From: Ruminococcus sp. AF31-8BH
GTDB taxonomy: Bacteria > Bacillota > Clostridia > Lachnospirales > Lachnospiraceae
Assembly (NCBI RefSeq): GCF_003460605.1
Contig: NZ_QTVN01000021.1
Location: 1-64,000, forward strand
Length of the DNA stretch: 64,000 nt
Direction of reading: 5' to 3'
The notes beneath the pieces are model-generated. The model did not search any database. It was not told the DNA's origin and saw only the letters and a list, made by a program, of their open reading frames with translations. Every line of letters starts with the position of its first letter. The first letter of the stretch is position 1. The position numbers and the translations under genes are program-made. Below, in pieces: positions 37,237-45,596 of the stretch.

Positions 37237-38655
37237 ATGATAAAACGAACAATTAGCGGTATGATTGGGAAAGGTTCTCTGGCTCATAACAGGAGAGAGT
37301 TTTTCGCAGAGAATGTAGACCCAGACAGAGTACAATTAAATATTTGTTACCAGAATGAAAATCTGAAAGAAGTTTACAAAGAGTTATTTGATGATGCTGT
37401 GGAGAGATACAATACCGGGAAAAGAAAAGACCGGAAGATTACAAATTACTATGAAAAAATCCGGCAGGGAAAACAGGAAAAGTTGTTCCATGAAGTGATT
37501 TTCCAGATTGGAAACCGAGAAGATATGGCTGTTGGAACAGAAGCAGGAAATCTGGCTGTAAACGTACTGGATGAGTATGTAAAAGATTTCCAGAAACGGA
37601 ATCCGACACTTCGGGTATTTAGTTGCTATTTGCATCAGGATGAGGCTACTCCACATCTTCATATTGACTTTATTCCTTATGTGACGGGCTGGAAAGGAAA
37701 AGGAATGGATACCAGAGTTTCGCTGAAACAGGCATTAAAAGGTCTTGGATTTCAAGGTGGAAATAAGCATGATACGGAGCTGAATCAGTGGATAAATCAT
37801 GAAAAAGAAGTACTGGCAGAGATTGCAAGGCAGTATGGAATTGAATGGGAACAGAAAGGTACTCATGAGGAACATCTGGATGTCTATAACTTCAAGAAAA
37901 AAGAACGGAAAAAGGAAGTACAGGAATTGGAGCAGGAAAAAGAGCATCTAACTGCTGAAAAAGAAGAATTAACAGCACAAATTGCAGAATCCAGAGCAGA
38001 TATCCAGAATTTAAAAGACGATAAGGAACAGGCAATCAAGGCGAAGCAAGAAGCAGAACAAAAGGCAGGGAGCGCAGAAAAAGAACTAAAAAGCCTGGAA
38101 GATCGCAGAGAACAGCTACAACCGATTATGGATAGTGTGAGCAAAGAAATCAAAGAATATGGAACAGTTAAAATGTTACTGCCGGAGGCGGGCACGCTAG
38201 AACGGGCAGTAACCTATCGAGACAAAAAAATTAAACCACTGTTTCTTCAAATAAAGAATAAGGTTGCTGTAATGGCGGCTCAGGTTAAAGAACTCACGAA
38301 AGAGGTGGAAGGGTGGAAGAAAAAATATCAAAAGGTGAAACAGAAATATAATGCTATTCAGAGAGAACTGGATGATATACGTAAAGACAATCAGAAATTG
38401 TCAGAAGAAAAAGATATATTACAAGGTGTTTCTGATAGGTATGATCGTGTTGTGCGTGTTCTTGGAATAGAAACTGTAGATACAGCAGTACAGCAGGATA
38501 TTCAAAACGAGAAAGTCCTGGAAGAAAAGCGACGGATGGAGCAAATGCCGAAGGGAAATATTCATGAAAGATTGGCATGGGGAATGAAAAAAAGCGAGAT
38601 GGAGAATCAGCAGCGTAAGAAAACTAAATCAAAAAACAGAGAAATGGAGAGATAA
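37237..38655 (+). CDS. MobV-family relaxase (plasmid recombination/mobilization protein)
   Basis: This 472-residue protein matches the Mob_Pre family, which nicks oriT and leads the transferred strand. The N-terminal catalytic domain shows the metal-binding histidine cluster HQDEATPHLHIDF (about 133-145). The region from about 225 to 400 is a long Glu/Lys-rich coiled coil, and the tail is very basic. I took ATG 37237 after GAGGTGAG. The presence of a relaxase without transfer machinery makes the element mobilizable rather than self-conjugative. Confidence 0.92.
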   Translation: MIKRTISGMIGKGSLAHNRREFFAENVDPDRVQLNICYQNENLKEVYKELFDDAVERYNTGKRKDRKITNYYEKIRQGKQEKLFHEVIFQIGNREDMAVGTEAGNLAVNVLDEYVKDFQKRNPTLRVFSCYLHQDEATPHLHIDFIPYVTGWKGKGMDTRVSLKQALKGLGFQGGNKHDTELNQWINHEKEVLAEIARQYGIEWEQKGTHEEHLDVYNFKKKERKKEVQELEQEKEHLTAEKEELTAQIAESRADIQNLKDDKEQAIKAKQEAEQKAGSAEKELKSLEDRREQLQPIMDSVSKEIKEYGTVKMLLPEAGTLERAVTYRDKKIKPLFLQIKNKVAVMAAQVKELTKEVEGWKKKYQKVKQKYNAIQRELDDIRKDNQKLSEEKDILQGVSDRYDRVVRVLGIETVDTAVQQDIQNEKVLEEKRRMEQMPKGNIHERLAWGMKKSEMENQQRKKTKSKNREMER

Positions 38656-38659
38656 GATT

Positions 38660-39034
38660 ATGGAAACACACATTTATGATGAAAAGAACGGATTAAGCTA
38701 TACTTTGCATGGAGATTATTATTTGCCGAATTTGGTATTGAATGAAGAAAAACCGATATATGGGAAATATGGAATGCTGCGAAAACAGTTTCTGAAGGAA
38801 CACAGATTAGCAAAATATCAATATTTGTTGTTGACTGGAAAGCTGACGGAACACCTGAATCAGATTGATCAGGAAAGCAGAGAACAGGTGGAAATGCTTA
38901 TGGAACAGATGGCAGAAAAACAGGGTGTAACTGAAGAATTAAAGGTACAGAACCAGACGAAGTGGGTTAGGCTGATGAATAATATAAAAGCCAGTGCAGA
39001 AGAAATGGTGTTGAGAGAAATACTTTATATATAA
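38660..39034 (+). CDS. TnpV-like transposon-encoded protein
   Basis: This 124-residue protein resembles TnpV of Tn4451/Tn1549-type clostridial elements: conserved LSYTLHGDYYLPNL near the N-terminus and KWVRLMNNIKASAEEMVL near the C-terminus. The function of TnpV is unknown. It starts four bases after the relaxase stop and is co-transcribed. Confidence 0.85.
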   Translation: METHIYDEKNGLSYTLHGDYYLPNLVLNEEKPIYGKYGMLRKQFLKEHRLAKYQYLLLTGKLTEHLNQIDQESREQVEMLMEQMAEKQGVTEELKVQNQTKWVRLMNNIKASAEEMVLREILYI

Positions 39035-39112
39035 GTATTGGTTGTAAAGGACTGAACAGGAAAAGTATAATACTATCCGGCTTATTAAGATTTATTTCAC
39101 ATCTCTTGATTT

Positions 39113-39154
39113 TTATTACGGTTACTGATATAGTTATTACAGTAACCGTAATAA
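39113..39154. promoter_or_regulatory. 15-bp perfect inverted-repeat operator before padR
   Basis: TTATTACGGTTACTG (39113-39127) is mirrored exactly at 39140-39154, 12 bases apart, ending at the Shine-Dalgarno of the PadR gene. It is the likely autoregulatory site of that PadR repressor. Confidence 0.8.
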
Positions 39155-39166
39155 GGAGGGGATGCT

Positions 39167-39490
39167 ATGAGGGATAATGTGAAAAGTGGTGCACTCACAG
39201 AAGTGACATTCTATATTTTGCTTTCACTCTATTCACCTAAACACGGATATGCTGTCATGCAGTTCATTGAAGAAAAAACAGGTGGGCGGCTTTCATTGGG
39301 AGCAGGCACTTTATATGGTGCATTAAATTCAATGCAGGAAAAGGGATGGATTGAGCTTTTCGGAGATAGTGAAGGTAGAAAAAAAGAGTATCTTATCACT
39401 GTAAAAGGAAAGGAGATAGCTGAAAAAGAACTTATCAGACTTCGTGAACTTGTAGGTATTGCAAGCGGAATTGTAGGAGGTACATTATGA
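39167..39490 (+). CDS. PadR-family transcriptional regulator
   Basis: This 107-residue winged-helix protein has LSLYSPKHGYAVMQFI and GAGTLYGALNSMQEKGWIE, the recognition helix and wing of PadR. Members usually repress the neighbouring gene and respond to small hydrophobic ligands. The stop overlaps the next gene by four bases. The 15-bp palindrome upstream is its probable operator. Confidence 0.92.
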   Translation: MRDNVKSGALTEVTFYILLSLYSPKHGYAVMQFIEEKTGGRLSLGAGTLYGALNSMQEKGWIELFGDSEGRKKEYLITVKGKEIAEKELIRLRELVGIASGIVGGTL

Positions 39491-40074
39491 GCAAAAAGTG
39501 TTATCGTTTTTTTGGCGGGCTATTGACGGTACAGAAAAACTGGCTGAATAAGATGGCTGAAAAAGGTTATCGCCTTATTCGAACGGGAAAATTACTCTAT
39601 GAATTTGAAAAATGTAAGCCAGGTCAAGTTCAATATTGCGTGGAGTTTATAGGACAAAAATCAAAAGCTAATGCTGAAGATTACCATGATTTCTTGGAAG
39701 AAATGGGATATTCCGTATTCTATAAAAATATCAATCTTAATTATTCTGTTGGTAAAGTTCGCTGGCGTCCGTGGGCTGAAATTGGCGGTCGTATTGCAAC
39801 AAACACTACAACATTTAACAGGGAATTGCTGATTGTAGAAAAAGAAAATGATGGAAAACCTTTTGAACTTCATACGTCCTATGAAGATAGGGCAAATTAT
39901 TACAGTAATTTGCGAAATCCCTGGCTTTTATTAATGCTTATGCTCGTGGCATTTGCTACCGTAAATCGGTCTGTTATTTTAGGCATAGTTGCTGTGATTT
40001 TTCTAATCCCTGTCATTATATACCAGTTGCAAATTATGAAAAATAGGCATGAAGCGAAGATGAAGGAGTGGTGA
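39487..40074 (+). CDS. DUF2812 membrane protein paired with PadR
   Basis: This 195-residue protein has a soluble N-terminal part (YRFFGGLLTVQKNWLNKMAEKGYRL) typical of DUF2812 and two C-terminal membrane helices (about 140-180), followed by a basic tail. PadR-DUF2812 pairs are common in Firmicutes and are thought to respond to membrane or cell-envelope stress; the activity is unknown. Confidence 0.85.
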   Translation: MSKKCYRFFGGLLTVQKNWLNKMAEKGYRLIRTGKLLYEFEKCKPGQVQYCVEFIGQKSKANAEDYHDFLEEMGYSVFYKNINLNYSVGKVRWRPWAEIGGRIATNTTTFNRELLIVEKENDGKPFELHTSYEDRANYYSNLRNPWLLLMLMLVAFATVNRSVILGIVAVIFLIPVIIYQLQIMKNRHEAKMKEW

Positions 40075-40239
40075 TTCAGGATAACAAGGTTGGTTTAGCT
40101 GATGCAATGTAATGCACTGTCGTTTGAGGGTTAGTAGCCCGTTCTTAAATTTGTGGGCAGTTTGTTGCTGATGATATAAATATTAGAGAAAATTAATTGA
40201 AAGTTAAAAAAAGAAAGTAATAAGTAAACAAAGGCTCAA

Positions 40240-40268
40240 TTGTAAACATGTATTGGGAACGCTATAAT
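40240..40268 (+). promoter_or_regulatory. promoter of the XRE/TPR-like regulator
   Basis: TTGTAA (40240-40245), 17 bases, TATAAT (40263-40268), 27 bases before the start codon. Confidence 0.75.
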
Positions 40269-40294
40269 GGAAATAAGGACAGGAGGTGCGAACA

Positions 40295-41350
40295 ATGCGT
40301 ATTGGTGAGCAGATAAAAAACTATCGAAAAACTGAGGGATTAACACAAGAACAGGTGGCAAATTATCTGGGTGTTTCTACTCCTGCGGTAAATAAATGGG
40401 AAAAGGGAAATACATATCCGGATATCTCATTACTTCCAGCTTTGGCACGATTATTGAAAATTGATATGAATGAATTGTTTTCGTTTCGTGAAGAATTGAC
40501 CGAAAAAGAGATTGGACAATTTGTGAATGAACTTTCGGAAGTTTCATTGGACAGCTTTACAGAGGCTTTCGAGATGGCATCTCGTAAAATACAGGAGTAT
40601 CCTCATTGCGACTTATTAATATATACGATCGCAACCGTTCTGAACGGATCTTTGACTTTGTCAGATCTTAATGGCGAAGAACGAATGGAATATAATGCAG
40701 CTATTATTGAGTGGCTGGAACGAACAGCAGACAGTCAGGATGAAAGAGTGAGAAATTCAAGCGTTTTTATACTTGCAACAAAATATGTCCAAATGGAGAA
40801 ATATGAAGAAGCAAATGCCCTTTTGAAAAAAATTCCTGATACTGTAATTGATGCAACGATTATGAAAACAAGTGTATTAGCACATCAGGAAGGAACAGAC
40901 ACTGCTGCGTTATTCCTGGAAGGGAAACTGCTACAGGCAGTTGTCAATATTCAAAGCTACTTGTATAAGTTAATTGAAATGGAAGAAGAAACAGGAAATC
41001 ATGATAAAGCAGAGAGAATTGCTGAGATTACAGATCACATGATATCGTTGTTTGGACTATGGAATTACGGCAACACAGTGCCATATCTGCTGATTGCTGG
41101 ATATCGAAAAGATGTAGAAAAATGTGTTCAGTTAATTAAGCAATTATTAAGTGAATCACAGAAGCCTTGGAATATGACACAATCCCCTTTGTATTACAGG
41201 TATGAAGATACTGCACAGGGAAAAGCCTTTTCGGGAGTTGGAAAAAATTTTGTTCGTGAATTGTATTCGGAAATTGAAAATAAGAAAGAGTATGAATTCT
41301 TGAGAGGGAATAAGGAACTCGAATTAATTTTTGAGGAACACTTGAAATAG
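40295..41350 (+). CDS. XRE regulator with helical-repeat C-terminus
   Basis: This 351-residue protein starts MRIGEQIKNYRKTEG. An XRE helix-turn-helix (about 5-60; LTQEQVANYLGVSTPAVNKWE) is followed by a long alpha-helical TPR-like region (about 90-340) with repeated YEEANALLKK-type helices. The plan resembles Rgg/PlcR-type or Tn-borne regulators whose TPR part binds peptides. I took ATG 40295; GTG 40286 lies in the Shine-Dalgarno. Target genes are unknown, the PadR pair or the toxin module being nearest. Confidence 0.88.
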   Translation: MRIGEQIKNYRKTEGLTQEQVANYLGVSTPAVNKWEKGNTYPDISLLPALARLLKIDMNELFSFREELTEKEIGQFVNELSEVSLDSFTEAFEMASRKIQEYPHCDLLIYTIATVLNGSLTLSDLNGEERMEYNAAIIEWLERTADSQDERVRNSSVFILATKYVQMEKYEEANALLKKIPDTVIDATIMKTSVLAHQEGTDTAALFLEGKLLQAVVNIQSYLYKLIEMEEETGNHDKAERIAEITDHMISLFGLWNYGNTVPYLLIAGYRKDVEKCVQLIKQLLSESQKPWNMTQSPLYYRYEDTAQGKAFSGVGKNFVRELYSEIENKKEYEFLRGNKELELIFEEHLK

Positions 41351-41398
41351 GTTGTAAAAATGTATGGAAATAGATATAGTTGAGAAAGAAGAAAATTT

Positions 41399-41427
41399 TT
41401 GACATTTCCACAGATGCGTGCTAATAT
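41399..41427 (+). promoter_or_regulatory. promoter of the putative antitoxin RNA
   Basis: TTGACA (41399-41404), 17 bases, TAATAT (41422-41427), pointing toward the 3' end of the minus-strand toxin gene. Confidence 0.72.
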
Positions 41428-41433
41428 GATTAT

Positions 41434-41531
41434 AGAAAAAGAGTGCTACCGATAGACGGTTAGTCCGTTTTACTATTTAGAATATCATCAAAGATAACCG
41501 CTTAGTTTACCAGACCAGGGCGGTTATTTTT
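41434..41531 (+). ncRNA. putative type I antitoxin RNA, about 98 nt
   Basis: The start is placed seven bases after the -10 box and the end at a terminator hairpin, ATAACCGC (41494-41501) with GCGGTTAT (41520-41527), and five T's to 41531. It is convergent with and overlaps the 3' end of the toxin mRNA. Its first bases (41443-41466) reappear inverted at 41698-41726, at the 5' end of the toxin transcript. Confidence 0.68.
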
Positions 41532-41622
41532 GTGGTTTATGATTATCTTTGCCTAATGTATATCCGATACTAAAGCAGGTTAAGCCGAAGCTCACTACTG
41601 CTATGAAGTCAATAATACTCAT
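41524..41622 (-). CDS. putative type I toxin peptide (holin-like)
   Basis: This 32-residue ORF reads MSIIDFIAVVSFGLTCFSIG then YTLGKDNHKPQK. One hydrophobic helix (about 3-22) is followed by a short charged tail, as in small type I toxins of Firmicutes (TxpA/Fst style). AAAGGAGGGC lies eight bases before the ATG. The mRNA 5' and 3' regions can pair over long range (41698-41726 with 41443-41466), which in known systems blocks translation until processed. It would stabilise the element in the host. Toxicity is inferred, not shown. Confidence 0.72.
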   Translation of the reverse strand: MSIIDFIAVVSFGLTCFSIGYTLGKDNHKPQK

Positions 41623-41736
41623 TGGCTTAGCCCTCCTTTCCAATGGATTCCTTTACAGGTTTCTATGTAATCAGAGGGTCACAGTCCCTCTGGAGAAGGA
41701 CTAACCGCCTACCGTTATGGTAGCACCCATGTTTCG

Positions 41737-41765
41737 ATTATAACAGTTAAAAATTACCGGTGCAA
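41737..41765 (-). promoter_or_regulatory. promoter of the putative toxin mRNA
   Basis: Read on the minus strand: TTGCAC (41765-41760), 17 bases, TATAAT (41742-41737). The start would be near 41730, giving a ~110-base leader before the toxin ATG. Confidence 0.75.
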
Positions 41766-41825
41766 TATAAAGTTGGTAGAGAAGTATCTAGTATCTACAG
41801 AAGAAAATCGGTTTGAGTATTCTCC

Positions 41826-41844
41826 GGTGCCAAAACGGTGCCAA
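41826..41844 (+). repeat. right arm-type repeat of the element
   Basis: This is an identical 19-base copy, same orientation, of the sequence at 32977-32995. It lies 101 bases inside the attR core. Confidence 0.7.
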
Positions 41845-41945
41845 GAAATCAGGCAAATCAAAATAGGTGGTGCAATTCAGCCGTTTTTCACTGTATTTTG
41901 GAGAGAAAACCATAAAAAATATGAGGTAAAACGGGATTAAAGTAT

Positions 41946-41987
41946 CGTGAAGGTGGACGTACTGTTGGATCAGGACGTGTTGCTACA
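41946..41987 (+). other. attR core (displaced tuf 3' end)
   Basis: This copy of the 42-bp tuf segment continues GTTATCGAATAA, the original last codons of the host tuf gene. It has no promoter or start and is not expressed as a gene. Confidence 0.88.
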
Positions 41988-42065
41988 GTTATCGAATAAT
42001 TTTAGCATAACATCTTAATTATATAAATAGAGTACCGCAAGGTACATGTGTCCAAACGTAAGATA

Positions 42066-42095
42066 CCCCGGAACCGTAAGGTTTCCGGGGTTTTT
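42066..42095 (+). terminator. original host tuf terminator
   Basis: CCCCGGAACC pairs with GGTTTCCGGGG (one bulge) and is followed by five T's. It is preceded by the same TGTCCAAACGTAAGATA block as the terminator now following tuf. Confidence 0.85.
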
Positions 42096-42187
42096 CTGTT
42101 ATAAGTAAAAATTATTATAGAAAAATACACACATCTATGATAAGATACCTATAAGAACATACATTTGTATTCGGAGGAGTTCCCTCT

Positions 42188-43168
42188 ATGAAACGAATTT
42201 CCTTAGAAGCTCTTCTTCGCACTATGCAGGATCAGTCCTATCAGGAGCAATACGAATATATTCGGAAGCTGCTTGAAGAAGAAAAAATAAAGCCCGTGAA
42301 AGCATCCAGGACCAATGGGAAAAAGCCTGCACTTTATCGGGAATATTGGATTCTGGAAGAGAAGAAGGATTACAGCGAGTATATAGAGGAAATAAAATAT
42401 AATTTTTCTACAAGGATTTCAGTAGATTATTATCTTACACATCCAGATGTTTATGAAACAGATCGACCATGGGTGCTTCTGTTGAATGAGTACCTGAAAG
42501 AACATAAGGACGCTTTGAAGACCGCAGAGTCACTGAATGAGAGAAGCTTTGAAATCTGGAGCAGAGAGAAATTCCTGGACAGGGAGCAAGGGAAGAAAAT
42601 ACTGAATCGATGCGGACTGGGCTTAGAATTTTTGAATATCTATCGGACGACAGAACCGTTGGCATATTACACTCATACAAGAAATACCCCGCAGAATCTC
42701 CTGATTTTGGAAAACAAAGATCCTTTTTTCAGTATGCGAAGCCATTTATTGAGCGGGCATACTGAAATTTTTAATATGGAAGTGGGAACACTCATTTATG
42801 GGGCAGGCAAAGGTATTCTCCGTTCCTTCCAGGATTTTGACCTGTGTGCGGAACCCTATATGACAGATTCTGGAAATAAGATTTTTTACTTTGGTGATCT
42901 GGACTATGAGGGAATTGGAATATATGAGAATCTGGTAGAACGATTTCAGGACAGATGGGAAATCAAGCCCTTTATTCCTGCATATGAAGCAATGCTGAAC
43001 AAGGCAGACCGCCTGGAAAATTTGCCAGAGACCAAAGAACATCAGAACCGAAATATTACTTCCATATTCTTTTCCTATTTCAGCAACACTACTGTGGAAA
43101 AAATGCAGGCAGTTTTACAGAATGAAAGGTATGTTCCACAGGAAATTCTAAACAGAGCAGACTTTTAG
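42188..43168 (+). CDS. jetD: Wadjet JetD, Toprim nuclease subunit
   Basis: This 326-residue protein is the DNA-cleaving subunit of the Wadjet anti-plasmid complex. The C-terminal half is Toprim-like: ENKDPF (about 175-180) gives the catalytic Glu and GDLDYEG (236-242) the metal-binding Asp pair, matching the topoisomerase-VI-like domain of JetD. The N-terminal half is the DNA-binding arm region. In studied systems JetABC extrudes DNA loops and JetD cuts small circular plasmids. It starts the operon here, followed by jetA, jetB and jetC. GGAGGAG precedes the ATG. Confidence 0.9.
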   Translation: MKRISLEALLRTMQDQSYQEQYEYIRKLLEEEKIKPVKASRTNGKKPALYREYWILEEKKDYSEYIEEIKYNFSTRISVDYYLTHPDVYETDRPWVLLLNEYLKEHKDALKTAESLNERSFEIWSREKFLDREQGKKILNRCGLGLEFLNIYRTTEPLAYYTHTRNTPQNLLILENKDPFFSMRSHLLSGHTEIFNMEVGTLIYGAGKGILRSFQDFDLCAEPYMTDSGNKIFYFGDLDYEGIGIYENLVERFQDRWEIKPFIPAYEAMLNKADRLENLPETKEHQNRNITSIFFSYFSNTTVEKMQAVLQNERYVPQEILNRADF

Positions 43169-43266
43169 AAAATCAGATAAGCTAATATCTAATATGGCAA
43201 AAGGCAGCAACGCAAAATATAGAATAAATTACGAAGCATATCTACCAATGCTGAAGGAGGCAGTCT

Positions 43267-44877
43267 TTGCAGTACGAATTCCTCAAAAATTTTCCAAGAC
43301 GAATGAAAAATGTGGGACTGTATGCGGTGCTCATTCAGAACAGCGCTCAGAAAATGTCCTGGAAACAGTTTGGCTTTTCAAAATTTGATGAACAGCTGAA
43401 TCTTATTTTTGCTGTTATGCTTTACATTATGGAGCAGTCCCTGAAAGAAGAAAATTGTACCATGGATGATATCGGGGCATATATTGATACCCTTAATACC
43501 AGATATCTGCAAAAGCAAATCACCTACGAGGACTGCAGGAAGCTGGGGGATTTTATTGTCAACGTCATTCTGTCCAACGAAGGCCGTGCCATGTATTTTG
43601 ACGGGTACGATTTCGAGCAGAATGCCTATCATATTATGCATGTCAGTTATGTGGCGAACCGTATTGTTTATCTTGATCAGGAGGTTCGCAGAACGTCCTA
43701 TTATCTTACCGATGACGGGTATAATCTTATACTTTCCACCCTTGAAATTGAAAATAATATGAAGCTTACCATTCACGAAATGATCTTTCAGATGCATCTG
43801 GAAAAGCAGAGCTACGACAAGGCTGTGGATGAGATAAAAAATGTATTTAACCTGATGCGGATCCAGCTTCAGAAGATTCAGGAAGCTATGGGAAAAATCA
43901 GAAGAAATGCATTGAATTACTCCGTAAAGGATTACGAAGAAATCCTTTTGGAAAATCTGGATACTATCAGCGACACCAAAGAAAAATTTCAGAAATACCG
44001 GGAATTGGTTCGAAGCCGGGTAAAAAATCTGGAAGAAGAAAATATTAATGTTCGTCGTCTGGGAGAAAAGGAAGAGGAAAATCTGGAGAATCTTCGTATC
44101 ATAGAAGGATACCTGAACCGCACCATCGATGAACACCAGAAAATTCTCAGCAGTCATTTTGACCTGAAGGCTCTTTATACCAAAGAACTGGAATTATTGT
44201 CTCAGGTATCGCTGATCCAGAGATTTTCTTTCCGAAACGATTTTTATGATAAGGTTCTGGAAAAACCAGCGTCTCTTGGAAATCTGGAATATTTTTTGCG
44301 GCCTTTATTTAATCAGGAGCCAGAGAAAATTTATAATCTGAATAAGGCGTTGTTATATCAGAAACCCAGTGTACGAAATGAGGAAGAAGATACAGAAGAA
44401 ATTCTGGATTTTGATGAAGAAGCATACCAGAAAGAACAGGAAAAAAAGCGAAAGGAAAAACTGAAATGTTATGAAAACAGCCTGGGATTTCTTATAGAAC
44501 AGACGGTTGAAACAGGAGAAATTTCTCTTTTAGAAATACAAAGCAGGCAGGAAAACCTAAACCAGCTCATTCCAAATGTAGAAATTTTTAAGGAAATTAT
44601 GGTAGAACTGATTCGAAATAAAGAAATTGATATGGACGCCCTGAAAAGAGAACGAAGTGAATTTATTCAGGATCAGACATCTGATTTTCAGCTCAATGAA
44701 ATGCTTCTGCAGCTTTGTGAAGGAAAATTTTCACAGCAGAAAATAAGAAAAATAGAAGTATACAGAATTGAAGACGGAAATACCGTTATTTTTGATAATG
44801 TGTTGACTGAAGGTGGAGAAAGGAAGAGCATCCGCTGTTCCAATATCCTTGTCCGAATCTTAAGAAATGAGGAATAG
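43267..44877 (+). CDS. jetA: Wadjet JetA, MksF/MukF-like kleisin
   Basis: This 536-residue protein matches the JetA/DUF5716 family, the kleisin that links the two JetC heads and JetB. It is mostly helical with a winged-helix-like N-terminus (QYEFLKNFPRRMKNVG), a conserved block RTSYYLTDDGYNLILSTLEI (about 140-160) and a coiled middle. The start is TTG 43267, six bases after GAAGGAGG. A short ORF at 43194 in another frame overlaps the start and is probably not a gene. jetB begins five bases after its stop. Confidence 0.88.
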   Translation: MQYEFLKNFPRRMKNVGLYAVLIQNSAQKMSWKQFGFSKFDEQLNLIFAVMLYIMEQSLKEENCTMDDIGAYIDTLNTRYLQKQITYEDCRKLGDFIVNVILSNEGRAMYFDGYDFEQNAYHIMHVSYVANRIVYLDQEVRRTSYYLTDDGYNLILSTLEIENNMKLTIHEMIFQMHLEKQSYDKAVDEIKNVFNLMRIQLQKIQEAMGKIRRNALNYSVKDYEEILLENLDTISDTKEKFQKYRELVRSRVKNLEEENINVRRLGEKEEENLENLRIIEGYLNRTIDEHQKILSSHFDLKALYTKELELLSQVSLIQRFSFRNDFYDKVLEKPASLGNLEYFLRPLFNQEPEKIYNLNKALLYQKPSVRNEEEDTEEILDFDEEAYQKEQEKKRKEKLKCYENSLGFLIEQTVETGEISLLEIQSRQENLNQLIPNVEIFKEIMVELIRNKEIDMDALKRERSEFIQDQTSDFQLNEMLLQLCEGKFSQQKIRKIEVYRIEDGNTVIFDNVLTEGGERKSIRCSNILVRILRNEE

Positions 44878-44882
44878 CCCAT

Positions 44883-45596
44883 ATGGCATACGAAGCAGAA
44901 GAAGTCCTTTCCAGCCAGGAGATCTTTTACTATTTGCTGGAACATCATGAATTGAGAGAAGAGGATGAGCCTCTTTTATATAAGGCCTATACGGAAGAGG
45001 AAGCAATCCGGAATCTGGTAAAATCCCAGGGTGAGGTGGCTGCAGCCAATGTAGAACGCTATGGAAATGTTATTTATCTGATTCCCAAAGAAGAAAATAA
45101 TTTTCTGGGATTTTCCAAGCAGCAGTTAAAGAATACGTTATGTAAATCTACAGCAACAGACAAAGACTACTACTTATCCCAATTTGTAATACTTACATTG
45201 CTTGTGGAATTTTTTGATGGGCAGGGAAGCAGCAGTAAAGCCCGGGAATATATGCGGGTGGGAGAGCTTATGAACTGTATTTCCACAAGGTTGAAGGAGG
45301 GTGCAGCAGAGGAGGATGATGAGAAAGATACAGCAGGCATTTCCTTCCGGATTCTGTACGAAACCTATGAGGCTCTGAAGTCTGATGACAGAGGTTCCAG
45401 AATGAAAACAACGAAAGAAGGTTTCATTTACAACATTCTGATGTTCCTGCAGAAACAGGGACTGGTTGAATATGTAGAGCAGGACGAGATGATAAAAACC
45501 ACCAGAAAACTGGATCATTTTATGGACTGGAACCTTCTGAATCAGAACAATTATGAGCGAGTTCTCAGAGTACTGGGGGTGGCAAAGGATGAGTAA
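44883..45596 (+). CDS. jetB: Wadjet JetB, MksE/MukE-like subunit
   Basis: This 237-residue winged-helix protein corresponds to JetB (DUF6063-like), which binds the JetA kleisin. It contains KTTKEGFIYNILMFLQKQGLVEY, a helix-turn-helix-like segment near 175-200, and an acidic loop (EEDDEKD) near 140. The stop overlaps jetC by eight bases, showing tight coupling. There is no catalytic motif, as expected of a scaffold. Confidence 0.88.
   Translation: MAYEAEEVLSSQEIFYYLLEHHELREEDEPLLYKAYTEEEAIRNLVKSQGEVAAANVERYGNVIYLIPKEENNFLGFSKQQLKNTLCKSTATDKDYYLSQFVILTLLVEFFDGQGSSSKAREYMRVGELMNCISTRLKEGAAEEDDEKDTAGISFRILYETYEALKSDDRGSRMKTTKEGFIYNILMFLQKQGLVEYVEQDEMIKTTRKLDHFMDWNLLNQNNYERVLRVLGVAKDE

Larger units (their letters stand above)
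32728..41987. mobile_element. integrative mobilizable element inserted in the 3' end of tuf
   Basis: This 9.2-kb A/T-richer segment is bounded by a directly repeated 42-bp tuf 3' sequence. It encodes an excisionase and tyrosine integrase, a repressor with operators, a RepA-like ATPase, a MobV relaxase, TnpV and several regulators. It lacks any type IV secretion genes, so it would need a helper for transfer. Cargo is limited to regulators and a putative type I toxin-antitoxin pair; no resistance genes are seen. Confidence 0.92.

Noticed and set aside
43194..43388. 64-codon ORF overlapping the start of jetA
   Set aside because: It shares no homology after the jetA start, is in another frame, and jetA has a well-placed TTG start with GGAGG; it may be a remnant of an older jetA leader.
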